Shown here piece by piece: positions 35,320 through 45,515 of a stretch of DNA of 64,000 bases (positions within the stretch are counted from its first letter, which is position 1; the number at the start of each line of letters is the position of its first letter). The position numbers were made by a program, and so were the translations under genes. The notes beneath the pieces were generated by a model. That model made no database searches. It saw nothing but the letters and a program-made list of their open reading frames with translations, and was not told where the DNA came from. The stretch comes from Diorhabda sublineata (lineage: Eukaryota > Arthropoda > Insecta > Coleoptera > Chrysomelidae), in contig NC_079482.1 of the NCBI RefSeq assembly GCF_026230105.1, forward strand, positions 9,548,001 to 9,612,000, written 5' to 3'.

Positions 35320-37490
35320 AATATATATTCTTCATTTTGCTGTTATTAATTTGTGTGAGAGCTTGGCAAATCTTAAACAGTATCCACCCCTGTCTGAGAC
35401 TACGATGTTCTACTGGGATGTTTGGATCTACCTCTTCGAGAAACATAAAATTTTTGGATCTAAAAAAGTGTAAGTAGCTGTAAGATAATGAAAACTTTCT
35501 ATTTTCGAAAGAATTTTCTCTCATTTACCAATAACCACAGTATAAGAAAAAAAATAGTGAGATTACATTTTTCACCAGCTTTTCATCGACCCTACACAAA
35601 ATAAGCTTTGATATTTAAAAAAAAACAACTTAGCTAGAGTTAATTCCCTTGTTCTCGCGGTTTATAATAATTTTTTTCTGAATATTCACGAAAATATGTT
35701 ATGATAAAACAATGTTTTCATTTGTATCCGTTCGCAATCCAATACCTATATAATTTCAGGAAAAGTACTACGCTGCCATTGGTTGTTAGTTAAAAATCAT
35801 TGAGCGCTCAAAAAATAAAGTTCTCTTATACGGTAGATTATGCGGTTATTTATTTAGGTCTATAGGGCTCTGTTGCGCGACAAGCTTATATAACTCTCAA
35901 TCGCTTGAAGTCACTGGAAGGACTTGACTACTAACAGAAAAGTTCTGTGCTGCGGTGGCACATTAAATGTAATAGCCTGGTTACGAAAAAGAGATAATCT
36001 GAAGTTTGAGATTGTGTATTCTCTTAATTACACCAAAATTGTAAGACTATAAAATTAAAATTAACGATAGGACCAGGAAATTATGATTTTTCAAATTGAA
36101 AGTTATATTTCTCAAAAAAGGCAAAATCTAAACGAAAAAAATCGCATGTGAGAATTTTTTTCAATCATTTATTCATATAAACATAAGTAATTAAAGTGTG
36201 AAATTTTAATAAATAACTGGAAATTGTACAAATGGAAAAAATTTTCGGGCTTAAGTTTTTTCTTTTTTTTTGTCTCAATTATATTTGTGATATGAGTATT
36301 TTTATTATATTTAAAAAAAAATTTTGTCAAACAGTTTTTTGAATTTTGTAAATAAATTGTGAGTTTATGTGATAAAAGTGTGGATACAAAAGCTGTGGAT
36401 CTTTTTATTACCTACAACCATTCGACATTTTTCCAGGCCAGAAATGTCTAAAAAATTCACACCCCCTTCTCCTTCCCAGTTCATTTAACTATATCTTTTT
36501 ACTTTTTACCATTTTTGAAATCTTTTATCCCGGTCTACAAACTCATGTGCATGAAATATACATAACTGAAAAACAACAAATTATGAACATAACTTTCATG
36601 TTGAATTCATACAATAATAGAATTTAATTTGTTTCCTATGATAGACGTTTTAATAGTTAACTTTATTCATTTTTCATGATTCCAACGTTTATTTTTAGAA
36701 AATTTTGTTTTCCCGAATAATACTTCTGTATCTCTATTACGCCAAGAAAAGTATCAATATTGGTATGTTCACCAACAGATACAGTATTTTCTTTTGAAAA
36801 ACCATCTACGTAATTCTTTGTTGCATTTGAAAGACTTGTTTCATTATCACAATGTTTGGGAATTTCTTTGTAATGAAATTCCTCCACTTTTAATTTCACC
36901 AGGATTTCTTTGAACTGACGAGAGAATTCGAGCTTGTTACAGGAACTACAAAATCATGATCTCATTTTAATATTCCATAATAAAACAATAGAATAATTAA
37001 AGTTCCAAGTGGAATTCATTAACAGTCTTCGGAAAGTGGAAGTGAGTTTTCATTGTTTTTTCTTCCGATATACTATGCATAAATACATTTTTAAGAGCAT
37101 TTAAATAGAATAAATGAATAGAAAAAGTCGAGTAAAATAGATAGTTTCATTAAGTTTACTTACCCTCATTAAATAATGGATAATTTTCAAAACATGAGCT
37201 GAACAAATCTCAAAATCTCAAAGTAAAACTAATCCTAAATACTTGATATTCTATTCTTGAAATTCTAAGTTGATTTTATCCTTATTTTGATATTCATGAT
37301 GAAGGTGATCTATAGATCAATATAAATGAGCAAATTGTCAGTGTCAATATTACATTATTATTACAAACATTATTCATTTTTATATTGAAAATTGAAAAAG
37401 AAAGATTAATTCTCTGTTTAATATAGATGTAAATAAGAATACATCGTGTTTATATTTTTTTGAGCAAAAATTAGTTACAATGGTAATATA
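35320..37490. other. AT-rich, no gene assigned
   Basis: No recognised gene. The minus frame 36663-36899 (78 codons, charged, no motifs) is unassigned and might belong to the virus-like block to its right, but nothing supports that beyond proximity. Confidence 0.35.
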
Positions 37491-37515
37491 CTTAAAATCT
37501 AGTATCGTAGTCGTT

Positions 37516-38000
37516 CTACATTAATTTGTGTACAATTGAAATTTCCATTGGTATGGCAAGCATTTGAATTTTTTTGAAACTTTCCATGGCAGAGGATGTT
37601 CCATCAAATTTGTAGACAACAACAATCATCGTAGAAATTCCATATTCTTCACATTTCTTTTGTAAAAATTCAGCTTTTTGATTACCGAAAACGTAAATGT
37701 AATCAACATTAAGCATTACGCTTTTCAAAATCTCGTCCAATTTTGAATAATCAACATCTCCAGAAGAATACTTAATCCGATGGTTTTTTTATCTTGATTG
37801 TTTAGCAAATGGAAGTCGTCAATATGTAGTGTCTATGTTTAAGTCCGATTTGGATGGACAGTTCCTTCGGACAGAAGGTACCTTCGATAATGAAGCCTTG
37901 AATGTCAACGAATGCTATTCTCATCGTAGTTCATTTGTAACTGACACAATCCCACCGCTTGACTGAGTATCATATGACCGTTTTGATAATTTGCGTTAGC
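37516..38000 (-). pseudogene. Uncharacterised virus-like small gene
   Basis: The upstream part on the minus strand starts near 37925 with MRIAFVDIQGF and is broken around 37800. The downstream 74-codon frame ends at 37516 and contains DEILKSVMLNVDYIYVFGNQ followed by KAEFLQKKCEEYG. The short alternating beta/alpha pattern with an IYVxGxQK segment is reminiscent of a small conserved protein seen in insect mobile dsDNA elements. I cannot name a function; a nuclease-like fold is only a guess. Confidence 0.35.
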
Positions 38001-38177
38001 GGGTAATACTCCAAAAAACAGTCATGTATAATTTTACAATATGCTCTAGTATTTGCATAATATTACGAAGAGACCATGATTTTTGAATGCTTCATAATCC
38101 AATGTCGGATGTACTATGTTTGTATTAGTATAGCTTCTATAGAATTAAGTGTAATTATAATAGACAAGACCAATTTT

Positions 38178-38396
38178 TTATTTTATTATAAAAGTATCAT
38201 ATAAAAATAATACATTTGATAGTGCACAAACACAAACATTGTTTTTATTATAAATATATTTTGGCTTGGAGTCTCTTGAAGGTGGGACCAATTCACAAAT
38301 AGGTGCTGCTTTCCCGTCCTTCAACCATATCCGCATTATATGCATATTACCAAATTGATATAGAGGTGTCGCGCGATCTTGTTTGGGATATGCCAA
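38178..38396 (-). CDS. Uncharacterised small gene of virus-like block
   Basis: A 72-codon frame with LYQFGNMHIMRIWLKDGK and a Pro-rich PICELVPPSRDSKP segment. No motif identifies it. Same orientation as its neighbours on both sides, so it was probably co-transcribed with them. Possible truncation at the N-terminus. Confidence 0.35.
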   Translation of the reverse strand: MAYPKQDRATPLYQFGNMHIMRIWLKDGKAAPICELVPPSRDSKPKYIYNKNNVCVCALSNVLFLYDTFIIK

Positions 38397-38543
38397 TCGA
38401 TGACAATTTAGTTGGTTGCAATGATTTATACAGTCTGAAAATGCGCTTTAATACTGTCTTGCGGTCTTCGAGAGAGGGTTATAGGAGAATCCTTTTTACA
38501 CACATTATTACATTTTTTCCTTCGATCGATGATTTAGCCTCAT

Positions 38544-38942
38544 TTATACATTTTTTTGTGTCGGAGACTCCAGAAGTATTTCATTGCAAATGGACGAGGG
38601 AGACCCTAATCTAAGCTTGATAACATCCTCTTCTATAATGGATATACCAGCAAGTGCATGAAGTTTGAAAATGTCATTGTTTATTACTACATCACCATCG
38701 GTGTTATAATGAGATACACTTGAAATTTTACAACTGTTTGAAAATTTGAATGCAATTCCTCCATTATCAAATACATAAAATTCCTTGTTCAATTTAGTTT
38801 TTTGACCTTTTAATCGAGGAATGAAATTTGTGTGATAGGTATCTGGCTGCCATAGATATAGAGGCGATGATTCAAGTATATCACTCAATAGATTATGGGT
38901 TAATTTCGAAAGGAAATGGCTACCAAATTTGTTGATAAGCAT
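38544..38942 (-). CDS. Uncharacterised gene of virus-like block
   Basis: A 132-codon open frame, the cleanest of the minus set. It reads FGSHFLSKLTHNLLSDILE near the start, then TYHTNFIPRLKGQKTKLNKE, and later SHYNTDGDVVINNDIFKL. Predominantly beta-like with no membrane segment. I do not recognise the family; its position beside capsid-type genes suggests a structural or accessory role, by inference only. Confidence 0.4.
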   Translation of the reverse strand: MLINKFGSHFLSKLTHNLLSDILESSPLYLWQPDTYHTNFIPRLKGQKTKLNKEFYVFDNGGIAFKFSNSCKISSVSHYNTDGDVVINNDIFKLHALAGISIIEEDVIKLRLGSPSSICNEILLESPTQKNV

Positions 38943-39182
38943 TGCTTGATGATCTACGAATTACTGATATCAAATTTCAGTTTCCATTTTATTTATTGAA
39001 TTATTCCAGCCTCACGCAACTATTAAATAATAGATACAATTTCGTTTGAATGACCAGTATTTTTGGCAGCCTGCGAAGCTACAAGTAAGAAAGATCGTGA
39101 TTAACCACGGGTAAAGAGATACGGGAATCACTTTGGATTGTTACCACCTATCGAAGATACTGGGAGGTACATATATAAAATA

Positions 39183-39185
<3 letters not shown>

Positions 39186-39270
<85 letters not shown>
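39186..39270. repeat. Long (TA)n microsatellite
   Basis: About 85 bp of uninterrupted TA repeats between the divergent halves of the virus-like block, close to the start of the plus-strand genes. Confidence 0.95.
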
Positions 39271-39273
<3 letters not shown>

Positions 39274-39317
39274 AGCAGATCTTCGAAGAAGAAACGTATA
39301 GTTCGATTACCTAAAAA

Positions 39318-39542
39318 GGTGGGTATCTACCGCTTTCGCTACCACACCCTGCATCTTTACGAGCAGTTGATACAGGTGCCGCGTCTATAGTGTCAGCCAT
39401 CAATAAAGCAAAATCTGATCGACTTGAAGATAAAAAACGTCATGATCAGGCGATTAAGGGCAAAGGAAAGGAACTATATTTGAAACCATACAAAGGATAC
39501 GGTATACAACCAAAAAACTTAAGATGCCCAATCGGGCGTTAA
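39318..39542 (+). pseudogene. Small Lys-rich/hydrophobic minor-virion-like protein
   Basis: An open stretch of 74 codons. It starts with a short hydrophobic LPLSLPHP region, continues with an Ala/Ser-rich helix (AASIVSAINKAKS), then a Lys-rich segment ending in LYLKPYKGYG. A basic KKKR run lies just upstream (39288-39299) in another frame. This composition resembles the small core or membrane-lytic minor proteins encoded beside the protease in adenovirus-like elements. No enzymatic motif. The frame shift at the N-terminus and a stop at 39540 show decay. Confidence 0.4.
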
Positions 39543-39559
39543 CTGACAAAATTTGCGAT

Positions 39560-39880
39560 AATATGTTGAACTAATAAAAAATTCCACATTTTAAGGGAGT
39601 ATTTATGAGAGATACTTTACCTAGAAAAATCAACAGAAACGAGTGTGAGATACTGAACACTGATTCACGAATAGGGCAGGACACTCACTGGACTGCTTAT
39701 GTGAAAACTGGAACTTAAATTATCTATCGGGCAATTTATCGCCGCCAACTGAATTGATAAATTATTTCAGAAATAGCGTGATTGTACGTACAGATATTTT
39801 ACAATTATGATAGAATCCAAAAGACTTCCTATAAATGTGGACATCACTCACTAGATTTCTTGTATAAATATTACAACTAA
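39560..39880 (+). pseudogene. Adenain-like (C48/C5 type) cysteine protease remnant
   Basis: A broken protease. A segment around 39586-39650 (IPHFKGVFMRDTLPRKI) precedes an Asn-Glu-Cys; the catalytic-type His lies in THWTAYV at about 39682-39702, and the candidate nucleophile Cys at 39836-39838 in CGHHSLDFLY before a stop at 39878. The His, then Cys-Gly-His order and spacing match adenovirus-type maturation proteases, which cut virion precursors and are carried by Polintons. Two frame changes separate the His and Cys parts, and the intervening acidic residue is not certain. Confidence 0.6.
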
Positions 39881-39921
39881 GTGAATATTTTCATTCTTAG
39901 ACTTACCTTCATCACACAAAT

Positions 39922-40632
39922 ATGTCCTTCAGTTTCACTCTTTGCGGTAATTCAACAGAACAAAGCTACAACCTTAACCGTCCTATTTATTTGGATGATG
40001 CAACAGACTATGAAATAGGTCTCATCAATTTCAATACGTACAATTCTATACCAAATATCGATGAAGCGAACAATTTCTTTATGTGGGGAATACTAGGAAA
40101 ACAATTTTTCCTGTATAATATACCTCTTGGCACATATGAATTGAAAGATATAGATAAAATCTTGAACAATCACATGAAAAGCATAAAGACAGATGCATAT
40201 ATTGAAATAACACCGGATATAAATACTTCAAAAGTGTTTGTGAAGAGCAATTACTTCATTTCATTTCAATCAGGTCCACCATAGGTTTTTTGCTTAGTTT
40301 CTCAAAATTTACTCTTAAACCAAACGTGAGACATATTTCGGACCGACTGGTGAATATTTTCAAAGTAAACACGATAGGCATTGATTGCAACATAGCAGCC
40401 GGATCATATTTGAACGGAAATCCTGTGCATATTATTCACCAATTTTTTCCAACAGTGCCTAGCGGTTATAAAATAGTCGAGTCAGTCACCGCAAAATATC
40501 TTGTATTAAGTATCAGTGTTAAGACGATCAACAACGTCAAAGTAAAAAATCATTGATCAATTCAGAAATCTCATTAATTTTCAAGGTGAAGAAATTGCTG
40601 TTACTTTACACATCAGAAAAGTATTGTCTTAA
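39922..40632 (+). pseudogene. Capsid-like (possible minor/penton-type) protein, frameshifted
   Basis: Three successive frames make one probable gene of about 235 codons: 39922-40284, 40290-40556 and a tail to 40632, separated by two shifts. The first part is beta-rich with YEIGLINFNTYNSIPNID; the middle contains FKVNTIGIDCNIAAGSYLNG and IIHQFFPTVPSGYKI. It begins 42 bp after the protease stop. Beta-strand-rich composition and position next to protease and capsid-like genes suggest a jelly-roll structural protein; this is inference, since no residue-level signature proves it. Confidence 0.45.
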
Positions 40633-40759
40633 AATTTAATGATTCACATTGCACTAAAAACTATAAAGGACCCTCCATTTCTCGTAGGGGCATCAGTTTG
40701 ATGAAAGCAACCAAAAATAAACAATTTTTGAAATCTCTTGGATTCAAAGTACTAATATA

Positions 40760-41419
40760 ATGGAGATCTTATATGTTACTGATGAGCCCTTCAATGATAC
40801 CACTATTGAGCAATTCCAGTTTCACACATAACAGCCCTTCATACCTGGTAAATTGAACTATTATGATGAGATTCGAATGCCCATACAGGATCTGGATGCA
40901 TATACACTACCCTCAAGCAGTTATTTATACATTGAAGGAAAGCTGCAAACTTCTACAGGCCCTATACCAACTAAATTAAAGTTTATGAATAACGCTATCG
41001 CATTCTTATTTCGTGAGCTTAGATATGAGCTGAACGGTGTCGTAATAGATTCTGTAAGTGATGTAGGGCTTGTTTCAACAATAAAAAATTACCTGTCTCT
41101 TAATGAAAATGAGAGTATTCTCATGCAAAACGCAGGATGGTTCCCAAAAATTAAGAGTGAAAAGGTGTTGGTTGACGCAAATGGAAATTTCAATGTTTGT
41201 ATACCATTAAGATTTTTATCTGGTTTTTTTGAAGATTTTAAAAAAATTATCATGAATATGAAACAGGATCTGATATTAATTCGTGCAAGTGATGATACTG
41301 ATGTAATAATAAGTTCCGATGAAACTGAGAAGCCAAGAGTCGAAATAAATAAATTATGTTGGAATATCATATTTATGATGCTCGGTGGGCCAGACAATTA
41401 TTATTTTCATAGCGAATAA
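40760..41419 (+). pseudogene. Capsid-like (possible major capsid-type) protein, truncated
   Basis: The frame from ATG at 40760 is interrupted by one TAA at 40829-40831, then open for 188 codons from 40853. Features: YDEIRMPIQDLDAYTLPSSS, an IEGKL strand, FLFRELRYELNGVVID, and NAGWFPKIKSEK. Beta-rich with no membrane segment. The length of about 220 codons is less than half of a double jelly-roll capsid protein, so the C-terminal part is lost after 41419. It follows the previous gene by 127 bp on the same strand. Confidence 0.45.
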
Positions 41420-41429
41420 ATGGTGTTCC

Positions 41430-43900
41430 TTTAGTTGTCATCCCTAATCAGTGAAATTCATGCCGTATTGATATCAATGAAGTCACATTTCCATGGGAGA
41501 CTTTTTCAGGAATTGGTATTCGGCCTCAGTTAATGTATATAAATAACTGATACTGACATGAGTGGGTGAATTGGACGCTAATCAGCTTCTTGAGTCTTGA
41601 GTTAAACGTGAATAAAAAAAGGGGGAAAAGTACTTCATGAATTGAATTATTAAAAATTAAACAAACTATGCCCGGACACGATTCTTTAATTTAATATTTT
41701 TTTCAGTAAACAATAAGAAAAGCTGCAGCAACAAACATATATATTAAAAAATGATAAATTTGAATCAACTGCGTATCCAAAAAACTCAACGAATAAAAAG
41801 CAGTTATACATTGAAAATGACAAAGGTTTCTGTATATAAGAGATAATAACTGGGAAAGAAAGATCTAGGGAAAGCAGGAATGGTTGCATTCCTCAACTAA
41901 ATTCTCAGTTATTGAGGTTGAATTTAATAAGATGGTAGTGTACCGGTTGGGTACTTGGCGTGAATGAGCTCCAACCTGGCAGCTGTAGAATTGCGAAAAA
42001 ACTAAAATAAGGAAAGAAACGAGAACACACATGGAAATTATTAAAGAAGGAAGAAGTAGGTATAACATATTTGAATAAAAAGAAGCTTGTGCTTTTATGA
42101 AAAAATTGATTTTTTTTAAATATAACAGAAATCTGTTCTATTATATTCTATTCACAAATAAATAAAAAACACGAATTTTCAAGGAAATTATACAAAAAAA
42201 TACAAAACATCGTAAAAACAGAAAAAAAATAATAAAAATAACTGCAATTTTGTGAGCAATATATATACCAATATATAGAAAGCAAAATTGGAAAGATAAT
42301 TGAAAAACTTACCAGCGAATATAAAGAATATCACCACAAATTTTCTTAAATTTTCTGATTTTGTTGTAGAATGTAGACAGATAGAGGACGATTCAGAAAG
42401 CATACCGAGATTTTGTCGATTTCCTCGAATGAAGTGGGAGGTCGATAACAAATTACTTTTGTCGAAACCTCTAATATTAAAATAAATAAAACTGTGCCAC
42501 AATATGTGAACAACGGAATATTCAGAATACTTTAAGAAAAACTGCCGACTGGCATGTTACAAAATAAACTCATTTCAAGCCTATTAAAACGATATTGGTA
42601 TCTCGCTGATCATATCATATTCGTATCAGTGACTTCTACAACTCTCGAGTAGTGAAACTTATTTCCGGAAATATTATCCCCGTTATAAATTTTTCTTTTT
42701 GAAACAATTCGATATGCAGTTTTGCCCTTGCACAAATGCAATCTTCATTTCCTATTCATAATTTTTGTCCATAAAGTGTCCTGAGACTCTCGTAAATCGA
42801 ATGCACTTAGTTGATTAGTCTCACTACTCAGAAATTCCAAAATTGTGCCCGTTTCAGTGCTTTATTTTTTTGAACATACCTCAAAATTCAAATCAAAATG
42901 AAAAAAGATTACATTATCATTATATTATATATAATTTATACATTATTTTTCAATATATTTCTTGGTGCAAAGAGCTTTTCAGCATTTGCAATATTTTAAA
43001 CGGAAGTTCTAAACTTCAATTCAAAATAATAATTCTTGGAATTGTTCTCTTCAATATATGTCAAAGGAATTTCAATAATCTCATTGTAAATATACCTACC
43101 ACTTAATTTATATGTTGAGAGAATGTTATATGGATAGTGGAGTCTGTATTACATGCAGGAGTTCAGGAATTTTTAAATGAAAAGAATTGTTCATGACTAG
43201 TAAGGTTACGTATAATGAATACATTTTGTTTCTGTTAAATTCAATTTGACAGCATAGAATGACGATGTGAAGATAATTTTGTTCGTTTTGGAAATTAAAA
43301 AGTGAGTTCCAGAGGAATTTTCAGTTGATAGGGGATATACTGAAATATGTCATAATAGCTTAGCAAATAAATGTAGGAATTTAAATATATATTGCAATAA
43401 TACAATATCAAAATGACTTTGTAAGCAAAAAATTGTTTTTTTTTCACATTAATTAGACAATTCCTTTTTTATGTCAGTTGAATTGAAATGTTTCATATGT
43501 GGGAAATAAGAAATGGTATATTTCATTAGTAGTTATGCAATCACGGAAAAATCCATTTCTGGACGTGTAATGAACGTTCTTCGTCAATCATGCTGGTAGA
43601 AAGAGGCGCTGATTTGCTCAGTCTAAAGTCAGTCACGGAGGATGGATACATAGAATAATTCATACAAAGAAAACTAGAAGTATCACAAAAATTGTTTAAT
43701 CCTCCTCACTTGCAACATGTAAACCCTGAAACATTCTATCAAAAAATCAAAACATTTGGGAATCGTCTGCTTAGAAACTTTCAGTCCTAAAGAATGAAAT
43801 ACCGAAGGCACTACACCACTACACAACGATTCTTAAATATACTAATTATGTTGTTGTTGTTTCCAGAAAAGTGTTATGAATAAATAATTGTTTTTTCGTA
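41430..43900. other. AT-rich, no gene seen
   Basis: No recognised gene. The hydrophobic minus frames between 41686 and 42502 look like AT-rich chance frames. Confidence 0.4.
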
Positions 43901-43929
43901 TAATTAATTTCACTTGTATTTTCTTATTC

Positions 43930-44340
43930 AGGACACGGCTGATAAAAAGAGCAAAATAAAGAATCGGGGTATTCGTAAGAAAGTAGGCTCGTGAATATCT
44001 TACTTCACAGAATAACGTATCGCGGGAATTAGGAGAAATGTTCAAAAATACCGAAAAATATGGAAAAAGTGTCCTAAATGTAGTCCAAACCAATTAGCAT
44101 GAATACCAAGATGCTGTCGTCGACTAAGGCGGATAGATTTTGCAAATGACATAGGCATGGGCGATGAAAAATACTTCACGTTGGGCAATTTGGAAATCAA
44201 ACGAAACGATGGTTTTTATAGGGACAGTACAAAAGAGTTTCCTAACAATGTAAAATATGAAGAAAAAGCAGAATTCGCTTATTAAGTTCTAGTCTTATTT
44301 CGACAAGAGGAATATCCAGACCTTATGTGTCACACTAGTT
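43930..44340 (+). pseudogene. IS630/Tc1/mariner-group transposase remnant
   Basis: Plus-strand pieces: NNVSRELGEMFKNTEK near 44012-44060, RRLRRIDFAND near 44118-44150, and GDEKYFTLGNLEIKRNDGFY near 44162-44222, the last matching the strand around the first catalytic Asp. NNVKYEEKAEF follows near 44248-44280, and ISTRGISRPY near 44297-44326 in another frame. The order matches one group of insect mariner-like transposases. No second or third catalytic residue remains and the ends were not found. Confidence 0.55.
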
Positions 44341-44344
44341 GAGA

Positions 44345-45428
44345 AGCACGGACTCCTACATGTAGTTTGAGTTATCAACTTTGTTAGTTACTAAGCTGCT
44401 ACTTACGGAAAATAAGAGAAGTTTCATTAAATATAATTATTACAAAAATATATGGTCAAATATTTTGGTACATATGCTATTGCATTTTCGGTATGTTAGT
44501 TTCATCAAAAGAAAGATGAATTACTTTTACTGTATTAGATTTTGACAAAAACAAATTAGATTCGAACACTATCCTAAGCATTAAGCTATTCTTTGCCCAA
44601 TGTAATTTTCTAAAATCTCCGTGAAAGTTTTTTCGGGAGATTTATCATACAAAATGTTGTTTAAAATTTTCCAGACAGCTTGTCAAGTTCTTTAATATAT
44701 TTATTACCAGTACCGCATAAGTTTTCCAACTAATGGTTGATTCTCCAAATTTAGCTTATCCCATTTGCAAATCATTAAAAGTCTGTACTTCACAGGAGCG
44801 GACTGAAGAATTACTGAATTCCACAAAAGAACAATAAAACAATCAATCAATAGTTTGTTACTGAGAGAAACGAGAAAAAAATAGCAAAATTATATATTGC
44901 AACCAAGTTGTTATAGTATTAGCTAACATATTTGAGATTCGATAAGTTCCTAAGATTATTATTGTCTTTATACTGCAATTACCAATCAGTACTTTTCTCT
45001 TTTTTCAATAATACATCTATAAATTCAGATGCTTATTTTGTGACAAATCAAGGCGCCGCCACAAGATACTGTGAACATAGGCTCCGATATTTTCTACGAA
45101 TGTTTGATTCAAATATATTCAGTCAGTACGACAGTACTGGCTATACGACATTAAATACTTTTTGGAAAGTTATATCTCGGAAACGGTGGTTCATAAGAAA
45201 AAAAGTATTGATTGTCGAAGGTATTTTCATGATAAAACTGGTTTTGCTGATAATCGCGGAAAACTCATTTTTTTGACCTTTGACATTGAATAAAATTTTT
45301 TACATACACGGAAATGATGGGGAATATTCAAATTTTATTTTCAATTGTATTTTAAACAATTTTACTCATTTTTAGCTTGATGGGAATTCATGTAGCTTCA
45401 CTCTTATTTTTTGGTCTAATTTGTCCGG
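44345..45428. other. AT-rich, no gene seen
   Basis: The 114-codon plus frame at 44932-45276 has no recognisable motif and is unsupported. Nothing else seen. Confidence 0.35.

Positions 45429-45429
<1 letters not shown>

Positions 45430-45486
<57 letters not shown>
45430..45486. repeat. (TA)n microsatellite at Helitron insertion point
   Basis: About 57 bp of TA repeats end exactly where the Helitron CTAG terminus begins. Helitrons insert between A and T, so the tract is a natural target. Confidence 0.95.
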
Positions 45487-45487
<1 letters not shown>

Positions 45488-45497
45488 TAGCTGACCC

Positions 45498-45515
45498 GAC
45501 AGACTTCGTCCTGTC
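45498..45515 (-). terminator. Helitron 3' terminal hairpin
   Basis: An 18-nt hairpin with a 5-bp GC-containing stem plus one G-T pair (GACAG/CTGTC). It lies 11 nt from the CTAG terminus. In Helitrons this hairpin signals the end of rolling-circle replication. Confidence 0.8.

Larger units (their letters stand above)
37500..41420. mobile_element. Polinton/Maverick (adintovirus-like) relic, partial
   Basis: A block of small genes arranged divergently: three minus-strand frames (37516-38000, 38178-38396, 38544-38942) and, to the right of a (TA)n tract, four plus-strand frames (39318-39542, 39560-39880, 39922-40632, 40760-41419). The adenain-like protease between a small basic/hydrophobic protein and capsid-like genes is the basis for the call. 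Protein-primed polymerase, integrase and packaging ATPase are not seen, and no long terminal repeats were located, so this is an internal fragment or a variant lineage. Stops and shifts in most genes show that it is dead. Confidence 0.5.
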
